Positions 27,063-34,763 of a stretch of DNA of 64,000 nt are shown piece after piece. The notes beneath the pieces are model-generated. The model did not search any database, was not told where the DNA came from, and saw only the letters and a program-made list of their open reading frames with translations. The stretch lies in assembly GCA_013911065.1 (NCBI GenBank), contig JACERV010000010.1, positions 62,001-126,000 of the forward strand, read 5' to 3'. Every line of letters starts with the position of its first letter. The stretch's first letter is position 1. Both the position numbers and the translations under genes were made by a program. Source of the stretch: Ruminococcus sp. (GTDB lineage Bacteria > Bacillota > Clostridia > Lachnospirales > Lachnospiraceae).

Positions 27063-28028
27063 ATGAAAAAGAGGGTATTAAGTATTTTGATGTGTGCAGT
27101 CATGGTGGGCTCAATGCTTATAGGGTGCGGAGCAGCAGATAAGCAGGCAAAGAGTAAAGCAAAAGAGGACAGTTCTGAAGAAACAATTAAAATCGGTATT
27201 ACACTCTACAGTTTAAAAAATGAGTTTACAGTAAGACTCGCCAATGCTGCAGAGGCAAAAGCAAAAGAACTGGGAGTTGAATTGAAAGTTTATGATGGAA
27301 ATTATGATCCGAGCACCCAGATCAGCCAGGTTGAAACAATGATTTCTGACGGATGCAAGGGAATCATTCTAAATCCTCAGGATGCGGAAGCATGCGCTCC
27401 CTGTGTGGATAAAGCTGTGGAAGCAGGAATTCCAATTGTAGGTGTTAATACAAGAGTAAAGAGCGACAAGCTCACAAGTTATGTAGGTTCTCAGGATGTA
27501 ACTGCCGGTGAAATGGAAATGCAGAAAATTGTAGACTTATTAGGCGGAAAAGGCAACATCGTAATTATTGAAGGTCCTATGGGACAATCTGCACAGATTG
27601 AAAGAAGAGAAGGTATCCGAAACATTCTGGACAAAAACCCGGACATCAAAGTACTTGCAGAGAAGACTGCAAACTGGTCACGCTCAGAGGCAATGACTGT
27701 AATGGAAACATGGCTCCAGGCTTTTGACCAAATTGATGCAATTGTTGCTGAAAATGATGAGATGGCCCTTGGTGCAAGAGAGGCAGTAAAAGCAGCAGGA
27801 AAAGATATTCCCGCTATTGGAGTTGATGGTATAACAGATGCATTAAATGCAGTAGAAAATGATGATCTTGTAGCATCTATCTTCCAGGATGGAGCAGGCC
27901 AGGGAAGCAAGGCAGTAGAAGTTCTGGTAAATGCAATCAAAGGTGATACAGTAGAAGAGAACTACTGGATTGATTTTGAGGAAGTAAACAAAGACAACGT
28001 TGCAGAATTCAAAAAGAGAGCACAATAG
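27063..28028 (+). CDS. Sugar-binding lipoprotein of the ABC transporter (RbsB type)
   Basis: Extracellular substrate-binding protein anchored by lipid. The 321-residue product has a signal peptide with lipobox LIGC (Cys 22), a charged linker and a periplasmic-binding-protein fold of the ribose/galactose class (IKIGITLYSLKNEFTV, GCKGIILNPQDAEA, GIPIVGVNT, AIVAENDEMALGA). GGAGG is upstream. The neighbouring dehydrogenase and DHA-type kinase suggest the ligand is a small polyol or ketose rather than ribose; that is inference from context. Confidence 0.92.
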   Translation: MKKRVLSILMCAVMVGSMLIGCGAADKQAKSKAKEDSSEETIKIGITLYSLKNEFTVRLANAAEAKAKELGVELKVYDGNYDPSTQISQVETMISDGCKGIILNPQDAEACAPCVDKAVEAGIPIVGVNTRVKSDKLTSYVGSQDVTAGEMEMQKIVDLLGGKGNIVIIEGPMGQSAQIERREGIRNILDKNPDIKVLAEKTANWSRSEAMTVMETWLQAFDQIDAIVAENDEMALGAREAVKAAGKDIPAIGVDGITDALNAVENDDLVASIFQDGAGQGSKAVEVLVNAIKGDTVEENYWIDFEEVNKDNVAEFKKRAQ

Positions 28029-28036
28029 TACAATAG

Positions 28037-28071
28037 GGGACAGTCCCTTTTCAAAAGGGACTGACCCTTTT
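28037..28071 (+). terminator. Strong hairpin between binding-protein and dehydrogenase genes
   Basis: CAGTCCCTTTT (28041-28051) and AAAAGGGACTG (28053-28063) are perfect complements, extended by GGG/CCC across one mismatch and followed by TTTT. As a partial terminator it would give more transporter than enzyme message. Confidence 0.7.
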
Positions 28072-28120
28072 GAAAGCCGTTTTCAGAATATTCTGAACTT
28101 AAGAAAGGAGGAAGCTTGAA

Positions 28121-28888
28121 TTGATTAAATATTATGGGGTAGATGAAGAATTTTCATTAGAAGGGAAAACTGCGATTATTACAGGTGGTGCTGCAGGCAT
28201 AGGATATGCCACGGCGGAATTCTTTTCAAAAAAAGGAGTCAATCTTTGCTTAGCGGATTTAAATCCTAATGTAAATGAGGTGGCGAAGAAACTCCAGGAT
28301 AATGCGATTGGTGTGGCAGGAAATGCTACAGATGCAGAATACCGGAAGAAGGTACTGGAGGAAGCACTAAACGCCTTCGGACGGGTGGATATATTGGTGA
28401 ACTGTGCCGGAATCGTTGCACTGGAAAGTGCAGAGAGTCTGACTGAGACAGACTGGGACAGAACGATGGATGTGAATCTGAAAGCATCCTTTATGATGGC
28501 GCAGATGATAGGCAAATATTTTATTGATCATGAAGTGGATGGATGTATTGTTAACATGGCATCCCAGGCGGGAGTTATAGCACTTGATAAGCATGTGGCC
28601 TACTGTGCATCGAAAGGAGCAATCATTTCGATGACAAAGGTTCTTGCCTACGAGTGGGGGAAATACGGGATACGTGTAAACGCAGTTTCTCCCACAGTTG
28701 TACTGACAGAGCTTGGACATAAGGCATGGGATGGCCCTGTAGGAGATGCGTTTAAGAAGGAAATGCCTTCTGAGAGGTTTGCAGAGCCTGACGAAATTGC
28801 AGCAGCAATTGCATTTTTGTGCAGCGGCGGTGCAGCCATGATTACAGGGCACAACCTGATAATAGACGGCGGATATACAATCAAATAA
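28121..28888 (+). CDS. Short-chain dehydrogenase/reductase
   Basis: NAD(P)-dependent oxidoreductase, cytoplasmic. The 255-residue product has the cofactor motif TGGAAGIG (about 22-29), the NCAG motif (in VNCAGIV), the active-site YCASK and the C-terminal IDGGYTIK typical of classical SDRs; an Asp at the end of the second strand (LADLN) favours NAD. The start is TTG 28121 with AAAGGAGG 9 nt upstream. Placed between a sugar transporter and DhaK, it probably oxidises a polyol to a ketose that the kinase then phosphorylates; threitol or erythritol-like C4 polyols are one possibility by analogy with other dehydrogenase-erythrulose kinase pairs. Confidence 0.88.
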   Translation: MIKYYGVDEEFSLEGKTAIITGGAAGIGYATAEFFSKKGVNLCLADLNPNVNEVAKKLQDNAIGVAGNATDAEYRKKVLEEALNAFGRVDILVNCAGIVALESAESLTETDWDRTMDVNLKASFMMAQMIGKYFIDHEVDGCIVNMASQAGVIALDKHVAYCASKGAIISMTKVLAYEWGKYGIRVNAVSPTVVLTELGHKAWDGPVGDAFKKEMPSERFAEPDEIAAAIAFLCSGGAAMITGHNLIIDGGYTIK

Positions 28889-28915
28889 CTTTTTAACTAA
28901 TACTGGAGGAGAGAG

Positions 28916-29911
28916 ATGCAGAGAATATTAAATAATCCGGATGATATTGTAGATGAAATGCTGAAAGGGTTTTTGAAAGCCCATGGAGATATCGTGGAAG
29001 CAACAGAAAACCCCCGGGTGGTAAAGGCGAAAAACATACCGGAAGGAAAAGTAGGTGTGATTACAGGAGGGGGTTCCGGGCATAAGCCTGCATTTATTGG
29101 CTATGTGGGAAAAAACCTCTGTGATGCTGCGGCGGTAGGAGAAATCTGCTCCTCCCCGACTGCAGCGGCATTCCTGGATGCATGTAAGGCAGCGGACCAG
29201 GGACAAGGGGTTGCGTGTCTGTACGGGAACTACTCCGGAGATAACATGAATGTGAAAATGGCTGTTAAAATGGCAAAAAAGGCTGGTATTACGTTAAAAA
29301 CAGTAGTTGCCAACGATGATGTGGCATCTGCTCCTAAAGACCAGAGAGAAAAACGCCGGGGAGTCGCAGGCGAAGTACTCATGTGGAAAGTAGGGGGAGC
29401 CAAGGCAGCAGCAGGCGGCAGTCTGGATGAAGTAATTGCCGCATCCCAGAAAGCAATCGACAATACCAGAAGTGTGGGGATTGGTCTGACTCCATGTACC
29501 CTTCCAGCAGTAGGGCATCCGAACTTTGAAATTAAAGAAGGAACTATGGAGGTAGGAATCGGGCATCACGGAGAGCCGGGCATTGAAGTATGTGCTCTGG
29601 AGACAGCGGCTCAGATGGCAAAGCGCATGGTAGATGTGGTTGTTCCCGATTATCCGTTTGAATCCGGAGATGAGGTGGTTATACTTGTATCCGGTCTTGG
29701 AGCTACACCTGTTATGGAGCTGTACGTATTATATGATGAGATTGATAAACTCCTGCAGGAAATGGGGATTAAGACTCATAAGGCATATGTAGGTAACTAT
29801 TTTACCTCTCTTGAGATGATGGGAGCCACATTAACCATGATGAAATTAGATGATGAATTGAAGGAACTGATCGACATGCCGGCTAACAGCATGGGGTTAA
29901 AACAATTGTAG
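28916..29911 (+). CDS. dhaK: Dihydroxyacetone kinase-like subunit DhaK
   Basis: Substrate-binding half of a dihydroxyacetone-type kinase. The 331-residue product has GVITGGGSGHKPAF near 48-61, NYSGD, and GIGHHGEPG near 208-216, whose His forms the covalent hemiaminal with the ketose. Length fits a stand-alone DhaK. The nucleotide-binding partner DhaL follows, but separated by 191 nt that contain a modular hairpin repeat. No DhaM phosphotransferase gene is in the window. Related kinases act on erythrulose and other ketoses, so the substrate is not fixed by the sequence. Confidence 0.93.
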   Translation: MQRILNNPDDIVDEMLKGFLKAHGDIVEATENPRVVKAKNIPEGKVGVITGGGSGHKPAFIGYVGKNLCDAAAVGEICSSPTAAAFLDACKAADQGQGVACLYGNYSGDNMNVKMAVKMAKKAGITLKTVVANDDVASAPKDQREKRRGVAGEVLMWKVGGAKAAAGGSLDEVIAASQKAIDNTRSVGIGLTPCTLPAVGHPNFEIKEGTMEVGIGHHGEPGIEVCALETAAQMAKRMVDVVVPDYPFESGDEVVILVSGLGATPVMELYVLYDEIDKLLQEMGIKTHKAYVGNYFTSLEMMGATLTMMKLDDELKELIDMPANSMGLKQL

Positions 29912-29912
29912 G

Positions 29913-30094
29913 AAACATCCATGTTACTAAGGAAACAACCATGCTGCTAAGTTCGAAAGAACCTCACTAAGCCAGCAGGTTGTGCTTTACTACTAAATTC
30001 GGAAAAACCTCATTAAGTAGTATAAGCAAGTCGACAGGATGTACTTTGCAGCTAAGGTTTGAAAAGACCAAACCTTAGCTGCATAAGCAGGAGG
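29913..30094 (+). repeat. Modular hairpin element, family 1, copy B, nested
   Basis: Fills the dhaK-dhaL gap. Outer unit: P1 ACATCC (29915-29920)/GGATGT (30037-30042), then P2, a perfect 15-bp stem (30047-30061/30069-30083) with loop AAAAGAC. Inside the outer P1 sits a second whole unit: P1 ACAACC (29935-29940)/GGTTGT (29978-29983) and P2 TACTAC (29988-29993)/GTAGTA (30017-30022), ending TATAAGC. The P1 change TCC to ACC is matched by GGA to GGT, and the P2 stems differ completely yet stay complementary. The element ends in TAAGCAGGAGG, whose GGAGG is the ribosome site of dhaL. Confidence 0.8.
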
Positions 30095-30102
30095 TATTGC
30101 TT

Positions 30103-30741
30103 GTGAGTGGATTTAAAAATGCAGACGGTAAAGTGATATTGTGGAAGATGGTCAAAGGAATCCAGGATAATAAAGCATATCTTGGAGAAGTGGATGGCTT
30201 AATCGGCGACGGAGACCATGGAATGAATATGAATAAAGGGTTTACAGTGTTTGAGACAAGATTCAAGGATGAACCTTTTACTTTTACAGAAGGCCTGGAG
30301 GAGCTAGGAATGATTCTCCTAAATGAAATAGGCGGTTCCATGGGTCCGATTTATGGAACAATTTTTATGGATATGGCAGAAGCAGGAGAAGATATGGAAG
30401 AAATTGATCTGGACGGGCTGGGCCGTATGCTGGCAGCAGGACTGGAAGGATTATCCGGTATTGTAGAGGCAAAAGTAGGAGATAAGACATTGGTAGATAC
30501 TTTGGCTCCTGCAGTGGAATCTGTAAAAAAATCGGCAGAAGACAAAGACGATTATAAAACCGCTATGGAAAAGATGAAAGCTGCAGCAGAGAAAGGAAAA
30601 GATTCTACCAAGGACATGGTTGCAAAATTCGGCCGGTCCAGCCGTTTGGGAGAACGTTCCAGAGGAGTTCTGGATGCAGGATCAGTTTCCTGTTTTATCA
30701 TTCTCAGTGCAATGGCAGATGGGATAATGGAAGTAATGTAA
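30103..30741 (+). CDS. dhaL: Dihydroxyacetone kinase-like subunit DhaL
   Basis: Nucleotide-binding half of the kinase. The 212-residue product has the metal-binding segment DGLIGDGDHGMNM near the N-terminus and NEIGGSMGPIYG, SRLGERSRGVLDAG typical of DhaL. The start is GTG 30103, because GGAGG (30090-30094) is 8 nt before it; an in-frame TTG at 30097 is only 2 nt from that site. The ribosome site is formed by the end of the hairpin repeat that separates it from dhaK. With no DhaM nearby, phosphate could come from ATP or from a DhaM encoded elsewhere. Confidence 0.92.
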   Translation: MSGFKNADGKVILWKMVKGIQDNKAYLGEVDGLIGDGDHGMNMNKGFTVFETRFKDEPFTFTEGLEELGMILLNEIGGSMGPIYGTIFMDMAEAGEDMEEIDLDGLGRMLAAGLEGLSGIVEAKVGDKTLVDTLAPAVESVKKSAEDKDDYKTAMEKMKAAAEKGKDSTKDMVAKFGRSSRLGERSRGVLDAGSVSCFIILSAMADGIMEVM

Positions 30742-30754
30742 GAAAGTGATATAA

Positions 30755-30806
30755 AAAATACCAGGTAAAATTGGCTGTTCAGCCTTTTTACCTGGTATTT
30801 TTTATG
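30755..30806 (+). terminator. Bidirectional terminator after dhaL
   Basis: AAATACCAGGTAAAA and TTTTACCTGGTATTT form a long stem, continued inside by GGCT/AGCC, and followed by TTTTTT. Confidence 0.9.
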
Positions 30807-30834
30807 TAACAGGAATCTCTCTTGTCCTGTTTTG

Positions 30835-30900
30835 TGTCGAAACAATTCTCGTTTTCCCCGTCATCATCTGACAAAATTTCAGGGCCAATCCATTTATAAT
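30835..30900 (+). promoter_or_regulatory. Spo0A-type promoter of spoIIGA-sigE
   Basis: TGTCGAA (30835-30841) is an exact 0A-box core. TGACAAA (30869-30875), in reverse TTTGTCA, is a second likely box and overlaps a CTGACA -35 element. The -10 TATAAT (30895-30900) lies 21 nt after that -35. In Bacillus the spoIIG promoter is known for the same unusual long spacer and for 0A boxes at the -35. Confidence 0.65.
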
Positions 30901-30954
30901 AAGTCTTGCTTGAGTGCCAAATCGATTTAGTACCAACGAGAAAGAGGGTGGAGC

Positions 30955-31743
30955 ATGTACTATGAATTATACATAGACGTGTTATTTCTTGTAAATTTTA
31001 TGATGGACTCCCTTTTGCTCCTGACCGTGAATCAGATGCTGAAATGTTCTACCACACATGGACGTATTTATTTAGGCGGAGCTGTCGGCGCAGGACTGAC
31101 ATGTGCTGTAATAGCCATACCTGTGCCAGCCGTTATAAAATTTATTATATTCCACGCAATTATCAATACAATAATGATTAAAACTGGATTGAGAGTCAAA
31201 GGAAAGAAACAATTTTGGAAAGCATTTGGTCTGTTGTATATCGCATCCTTCTTGTTTGGAGGAATTCTGCAGGCACTCCATCCATACGTGCGGGTAGGAA
31301 GCCTGTTTTTTGCTTCGGCTGTCGGCTGTTATTACCTGATAAAAGGAATCTGGAGATTTCTTACAGGGCAAAAAGAGCTGCAGAAAAAATTATGCGAGAT
31401 TACATTATATACCGGTGCAGGTGAGCAGAGAGTGAAGGCATTAATCGACACCGGAAATAGTTTGAAAGACAATGTATCAAAAGAGCCGGTAAGTGTAATA
31501 GACCAGGCTCTGGCAAAAGCTATATTGACAGATAAAGATGCGCAAACCGGATTTCGTTACATACCATACAGAACGGTAGGGAAGGAAAGTATTATGCCTG
31601 TATTCCGTATAAAGAAAATGTGTGTCCATCTGGAAGAAGAACGGTGGATAGAAAATCCGGTCATCGGAGTTTGTGAGGAGCGTGTTTCAGAACAAGAAGA
31701 GTATCAGATGATTTTAAATCCGGACCTATTAGGAGGCATATAA
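30955..31743 (+). CDS. spoIIGA: Sporulation sigma-E processing peptidase SpoIIGA
   Basis: Membrane aspartic protease that removes the pro-sequence of sigma-E in the mother cell after the forespore signal SpoIIR. The 262-residue product has about five membrane segments in its N-terminal half (about 1-135) and a cytoplasmic protease domain with ALIDTGNSL, where Asp is catalytic. Its substrate gene sigE follows after 1 nt. A Spo0A-type promoter precedes it. Length is somewhat shorter than the Bacillus protein. Confidence 0.94.
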   Translation: MYYELYIDVLFLVNFMMDSLLLLTVNQMLKCSTTHGRIYLGGAVGAGLTCAVIAIPVPAVIKFIIFHAIINTIMIKTGLRVKGKKQFWKAFGLLYIASFLFGGILQALHPYVRVGSLFFASAVGCYYLIKGIWRFLTGQKELQKKLCEITLYTGAGEQRVKALIDTGNSLKDNVSKEPVSVIDQALAKAILTDKDAQTGFRYIPYRTVGKESIMPVFRIKKMCVHLEEERWIENPVIGVCEERVSEQEEYQMILNPDLLGGI

Positions 31744-31744
31744 A

Positions 31745-32488
31745 ATGGTTGTAAAAGTAGCAGTACCCCAGCAGTTTAAGCTAAAAGTAATACCAGACAT
31801 CAGAAGTATTTTCTTCCCAAATCATAAAGAAATACATTATATTGGAGGATCCGAGGTGCTGCCGGCCCCGCTGGAGACTGAGCGGGAAACAGAGGTGATA
31901 CAACATCTCGGTTCAGAATATGACCAGGAGGCAAAGAAGCTTTTGATAGAGCATAATCTGCGGCTGGTTGTATACATAGCAAAAAAATTTGATAATACGG
32001 GTGTGGGTGTGGAGGATTTGATTTCGATTGGTACCATTGGATTGATTAAAGCCATCAATACCTTTAACCCTACAAAAAATATCAAGCTTGCCACATATGC
32101 GTCCCGTTGTATTGAAAATGAAATTTTGATGTATCTGCGCAGGAACAGCAAAACAAAAATGGAAGTATCCATAGATGAGCCGCTGAACGTGGATTGGGAC
32201 GGAAACGAACTTCTTTTGTCAGATATACTTGGCACAGAGGAGGATACTATATATAAAGATCTGGAGAATGAGGCAGAGCGAAAGCTGTTAATAAAAGCAA
32301 TTAACAAACTATCCAGCAGAGAAAAGCTGATTGTAAAAATGCGTTTTGGGCTGGACCATCCTGACGGGGAAGAAAAAACCCAGAAGGAAGTAGCAGATTT
32401 GCTGGGAATTTCCCAGTCATATATATCCAGGCTGGAGAAAAAGATTATGCAGAGATTAAAAAGAGAAATGATAAGGTATACTTCTTGA
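31745..32488 (+). CDS. sigE: RNA polymerase sporulation sigma factor sigma-E (pro-form)
   Basis: Mother-cell sigma factor made as an inactive precursor. The 247-residue product begins with a pro-sequence-like part (about 1-30), then conserved regions 2 ([32 protein letters not shown]) and 4 with a helix-turn-helix near the C-terminus ([18 protein letters not shown]). GGAGG lies at the end of spoIIGA and the ATG is 1 nt after its stop, so translation is coupled. A strong terminator follows. Confidence 0.96.
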   Translation: MVVKVAVPQQFKLKVIPDIRSIFFPNHKEIHYIGGSEVLPAPLETERETEVIQHLGSEYDQEAKKLLIEHNLRLVVYIAKKFDNTGVGVEDLISIGTIGLIKAINTFNPTKNIKLATYASRCIENEILMYLRRNSKTKMEVSIDEPLNVDWDGNELLLSDILGTEEDTIYKDLENEAERKLLIKAINKLSSREKLIVKMRFGLDHPDGEEKTQKEVADLLGISQSYISRLEKKIMQRLKREMIRYTS

Positions 32489-32529
32489 ATTATTAATGTT
32501 CAGGCCAGCCTATTGAGATGTGATTATGG

Positions 32530-32573
32530 ATCTGGTTTTGCGATCAAAAGTGATTGCAAAACCAGATTTTTTT
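32530..32573 (+). terminator. Terminator after sigE
   Basis: ATCTGGTTTTGC (32530-32541) and GCAAAACCAGAT (32556-32567) form a perfect 12-bp stem followed by a T-run. Confidence 0.92.
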
Positions 32574-32575
32574 GC

Positions 32576-32605
32576 TTGTAATAGGGAGTGGGACAGGTAT
32601 ATAAT
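32576..32605 (+). promoter_or_regulatory. Promoter of the beta-CASP nuclease gene
   Basis: TTGTAA (32576-32581), 18-nt spacer, TATAAT (32600-32605), directly after the sigE terminator. Confidence 0.55.
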
Positions 32606-32642
32606 GATTACATGAAGTACGAACTAAGGGGAGGTAAGGCTT

Positions 32643-34253
32643 ATGAAACTGAAATTTATCGGAGCAGCTCATGAAGTAACGGGAAGCTGCCATCTATTGC
32701 AGGCAGCAGGAAAGAATATTTTAGTGGATTATGGCATGGAGCAAGGGCCTGATTTGTATGAGAATCCAGGGCTTCCAATTGCAGCATCAGAGGTTGACTA
32801 TGTACTTTTAACCCATGCGCATATTGATCATTCAGGGTTATTGCCTTTGTTGACAAAGAAGGGCTTTCAGGGACAGATAATTACAACATATGCTACTGCT
32901 GATTTGTGCAATATTATGCTTAGAGATAGTGCGCACATCCAGGAGTTTGAAGCAGAATGGCGCAACAGGAAAGGGCGCCGTGCAGGGCAGCCTGTGTATG
33001 AGCCAATTTATGTGCTCCAGGATGCACTGGATGCAATTGAGCGGATTGTCCCCTGCCAATACCGGGACCGTATCCGGTTGTGTGACGGTATTGAAGTACG
33101 CTTTACGGACGTTGGTCATTTACTTGGTTCTGCCAGTATTGAAGTGTGGATTACCGAGGTAGATATTACGAAGAAAATCGTATTTTCAGGAGATGTGGGA
33201 AACATTAACCAGCCTATTATAAAAAACCCCAGCTATACAGAGTCTGCAGATTATGTTGTGGTTGAATCCACTTATGGAAACCGTGTTCATTCCCGGGAAG
33301 ACATTGATTATGTAAAAGAATTTGTCCAAATTGTAAGGGAGACCTTTGATAAAAAGGGAAATGTAGTTATTCCTTCTTTTGCGGTGGGCAGGACACAGGA
33401 ATTATTATATCTTATCCGGGAAGTAAAAGAGCAGAACCTGTTGAAGGAATATCCCGACTTTGAGGTGTATCTGGATAGCCCGCTGGCCATTGAAGCAACA
33501 AAGATTTTTACAAAAAATATGAAGGAATGTTTTGACGAGGAGGCACTCCAGCTGGTCAATGCAGGAATCAATCCTCTTATATTTCCAGGGCTGAAGACAT
33601 CTGTCACCAGTGAAGATTCCAAAATGATTAATTTCATTCAAAAACCAAAGGTTATTATATCTGCCTCCGGTATGTGCGATGCAGGGCGTATCCGGCACCA
33701 TCTGAAACATAACCTGTGGCGGGAAGAATGTACCATTTTGTTTGTTGGTTATCAGGCCAATGGAACATTGGGAAGGAGGATTTTGGACGGTGAGAAGAAT
33801 GTGAAGCTTTTTGGTGAACCAATCGAAGTCCATGCCAGAATTGCCAGCCTTCATGGTGTCAGCGGTCATGCGGATATGAACGGGCTGTTGGATTGGCTGG
33901 GTGGATTTAAGACGCCCATTGAGAGAGTATTTGTAGTACACGGTGAGGATACGGTGGCGGAGGAATTTGCAAATACCATACAGGAAAGACTGGGACATCC
34001 GTCGTGGGCTCCATTTCCAAGCGCTGAGGCCGACCTGGCATCAAATGAAGTTGTGAATGAAGGTGTCCGCATACCTGTGAAAGCAAGGAAGCCGGCTCAA
34101 AAACGCGCAGATGCGGCATTTGAAAGACTGCTTGCAGCGGGCAGACGTCTGTTGGATGTTATTTATAAGAATGAGGGAATTGCCAATAAAGATAAAGCAA
34201 AGTTTGAAAGTCAGATTCATAATCTGGCGGATAAATGGGATAGCTGGGAGTAG
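32643..34253 (+). CDS. Metallo-beta-lactamase fold, beta-CASP RNA-processing nuclease
   Basis: Predicted zinc-dependent ribonuclease related to CPSF-type enzymes. The 536-residue product has the metal motif THAHIDHSG (about 57-65), GHLLGSA, FSGDVGN, the beta-CASP domain with SFAVGRTQE, VIISASGMCDAGRI, and HGVSGHADM near 404-412. A C-terminal extension of about 90 residues follows, including a Lys/Arg- and Ala-rich stretch. AGGGGAGG precedes the ATG. It has its own promoter and is followed by a gene-free region. Bacterial members are poorly studied; RNA cleavage is a family inference. Confidence 0.88.
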   Translation: MKLKFIGAAHEVTGSCHLLQAAGKNILVDYGMEQGPDLYENPGLPIAASEVDYVLLTHAHIDHSGLLPLLTKKGFQGQIITTYATADLCNIMLRDSAHIQEFEAEWRNRKGRRAGQPVYEPIYVLQDALDAIERIVPCQYRDRIRLCDGIEVRFTDVGHLLGSASIEVWITEVDITKKIVFSGDVGNINQPIIKNPSYTESADYVVVESTYGNRVHSREDIDYVKEFVQIVRETFDKKGNVVIPSFAVGRTQELLYLIREVKEQNLLKEYPDFEVYLDSPLAIEATKIFTKNMKECFDEEALQLVNAGINPLIFPGLKTSVTSEDSKMINFIQKPKVIISASGMCDAGRIRHHLKHNLWREECTILFVGYQANGTLGRRILDGEKNVKLFGEPIEVHARIASLHGVSGHADMNGLLDWLGGFKTPIERVFVVHGEDTVAEEFANTIQERLGHPSWAPFPSAEADLASNEVVNEGVRIPVKARKPAQKRADAAFERLLAAGRRLLDVIYKNEGIANKDKAKFESQIHNLADKWDSWE

Positions 34254-34260
34254 AAAACCC

Positions 34261-34288
34261 TTGACTTTTATGCCATATATGCTAAAAT
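34261..34288 (+). promoter_or_regulatory. Promoter in the 34.3-kb gene-free stretch
   Basis: TTGACT (34261-34266), 16-nt spacer, TAAAAT (34283-34288). It lies 7 nt after the nuclease stop codon and points into the putative RNA gene. Confidence 0.6.
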
Positions 34289-34294
34289 GATTGT

Positions 34295-34652
34295 GTCATG
34301 CATAGATACTGTAATCGGAACTATCATGCAAATATAGGCCAGACAGTGATTCTGTCTAAAGCTCATCGGACAGGGCTGGCCGCTGCCGCGGGTGGTGATA
34401 TAGCGCCACATATTGATCGAGTTAAAAGCTCAGTTTTATAAGCTGGTTAATTATAACCTTGCAAATGCATACCACTTGTGAAATGTTCAATAGAGGAGTA
34501 GTAAAAGTATATTTGCTGTATAAGCTCTGATGAGAGGACAAAGATTACTGTATACACTGTGCGGATTATTTTATTTGTGAAATACGATAAGAAAATTTCG
34601 GAACATGATGTATATAACAGGTAGTGCTGCTTTTGCGCACTACCTGTTTTTT
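34295..34652 (+). ncRNA. Putative structured non-coding RNA, about 350 nt, family not identified
   Basis: The 510-nt gap 34254-34763 contains a promoter, about 330 nt without a credible reading frame, and a strong terminator. Local stems seen: GCAT-a-GATA/TATC-ATGC (about 34300-34329), AGACAG/CTGTCT (34340-34356) inside GGCCAG/CTGGCC (34337-34382), and GGTTA/TAACC (34445-34458). A leader of speA is possible, but the terminator and a repeat lie between. I compared it by eye with 6S, SRP, tmRNA, RNase P and T-box signatures and found none. Confidence 0.5.
34616..34652 (+). terminator. Terminator of the putative RNA gene
   Basis: AACAGGTAGTGC and GCACTACCTGTT form a 12-bp stem with a 9-nt loop, followed by a run of T that overlaps the start of the family 2 repeat. 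Confidence 0.88.
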
Positions 34653-34745
34653 ATATATAGGAAACTATGTTTCCTATATATAAAAACCCTCTGGATGCAT
34701 AACACGCATAAGGAAAAATGGCCGCTAAAGCGACCGCGCTTCATA
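34651..34745 (-). repeat. Hairpin-rich intergenic repeat, family 2, copy 2 (minus strand)
   Basis: Read on the minus strand it has GCGGTCGC-TTTA-GCGGCC, then GAGGGTTTTTATATA as in copy 1, then a perfect 15-bp palindrome with a 3-nt loop (34651-34665/34669-34683). The palindrome sequence differs from copy 1, but its length, loop size and position are the same. It lies between the RNA terminator and the speA ribosome site. Confidence 0.7.
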
Positions 34746-34763
34746 GACATGGGAGGTGGAAGA

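Noticed and set aside
29913-30094. CRISPR array or integron attC sites in the family 1 gaps
   Set aside because: Units are nested and not regularly spaced, spacers are absent, and neither cas nor integrase genes are nearby.
34295-34652. T-box, 6S RNA, SRP RNA, tmRNA or RNase P identity for the gene-free stretch
   Set aside because: GCCGCGGGTGG recalls a T-box, but the order is wrong and no synthetase gene follows. Signature strings of the other RNAs were not found.
34605-34763. 53-codon upstream extension of speA
   Set aside because: It runs through a terminator and a repeat; the ATG at 34764 has a strong GGGAGGTGG and matches the family start.
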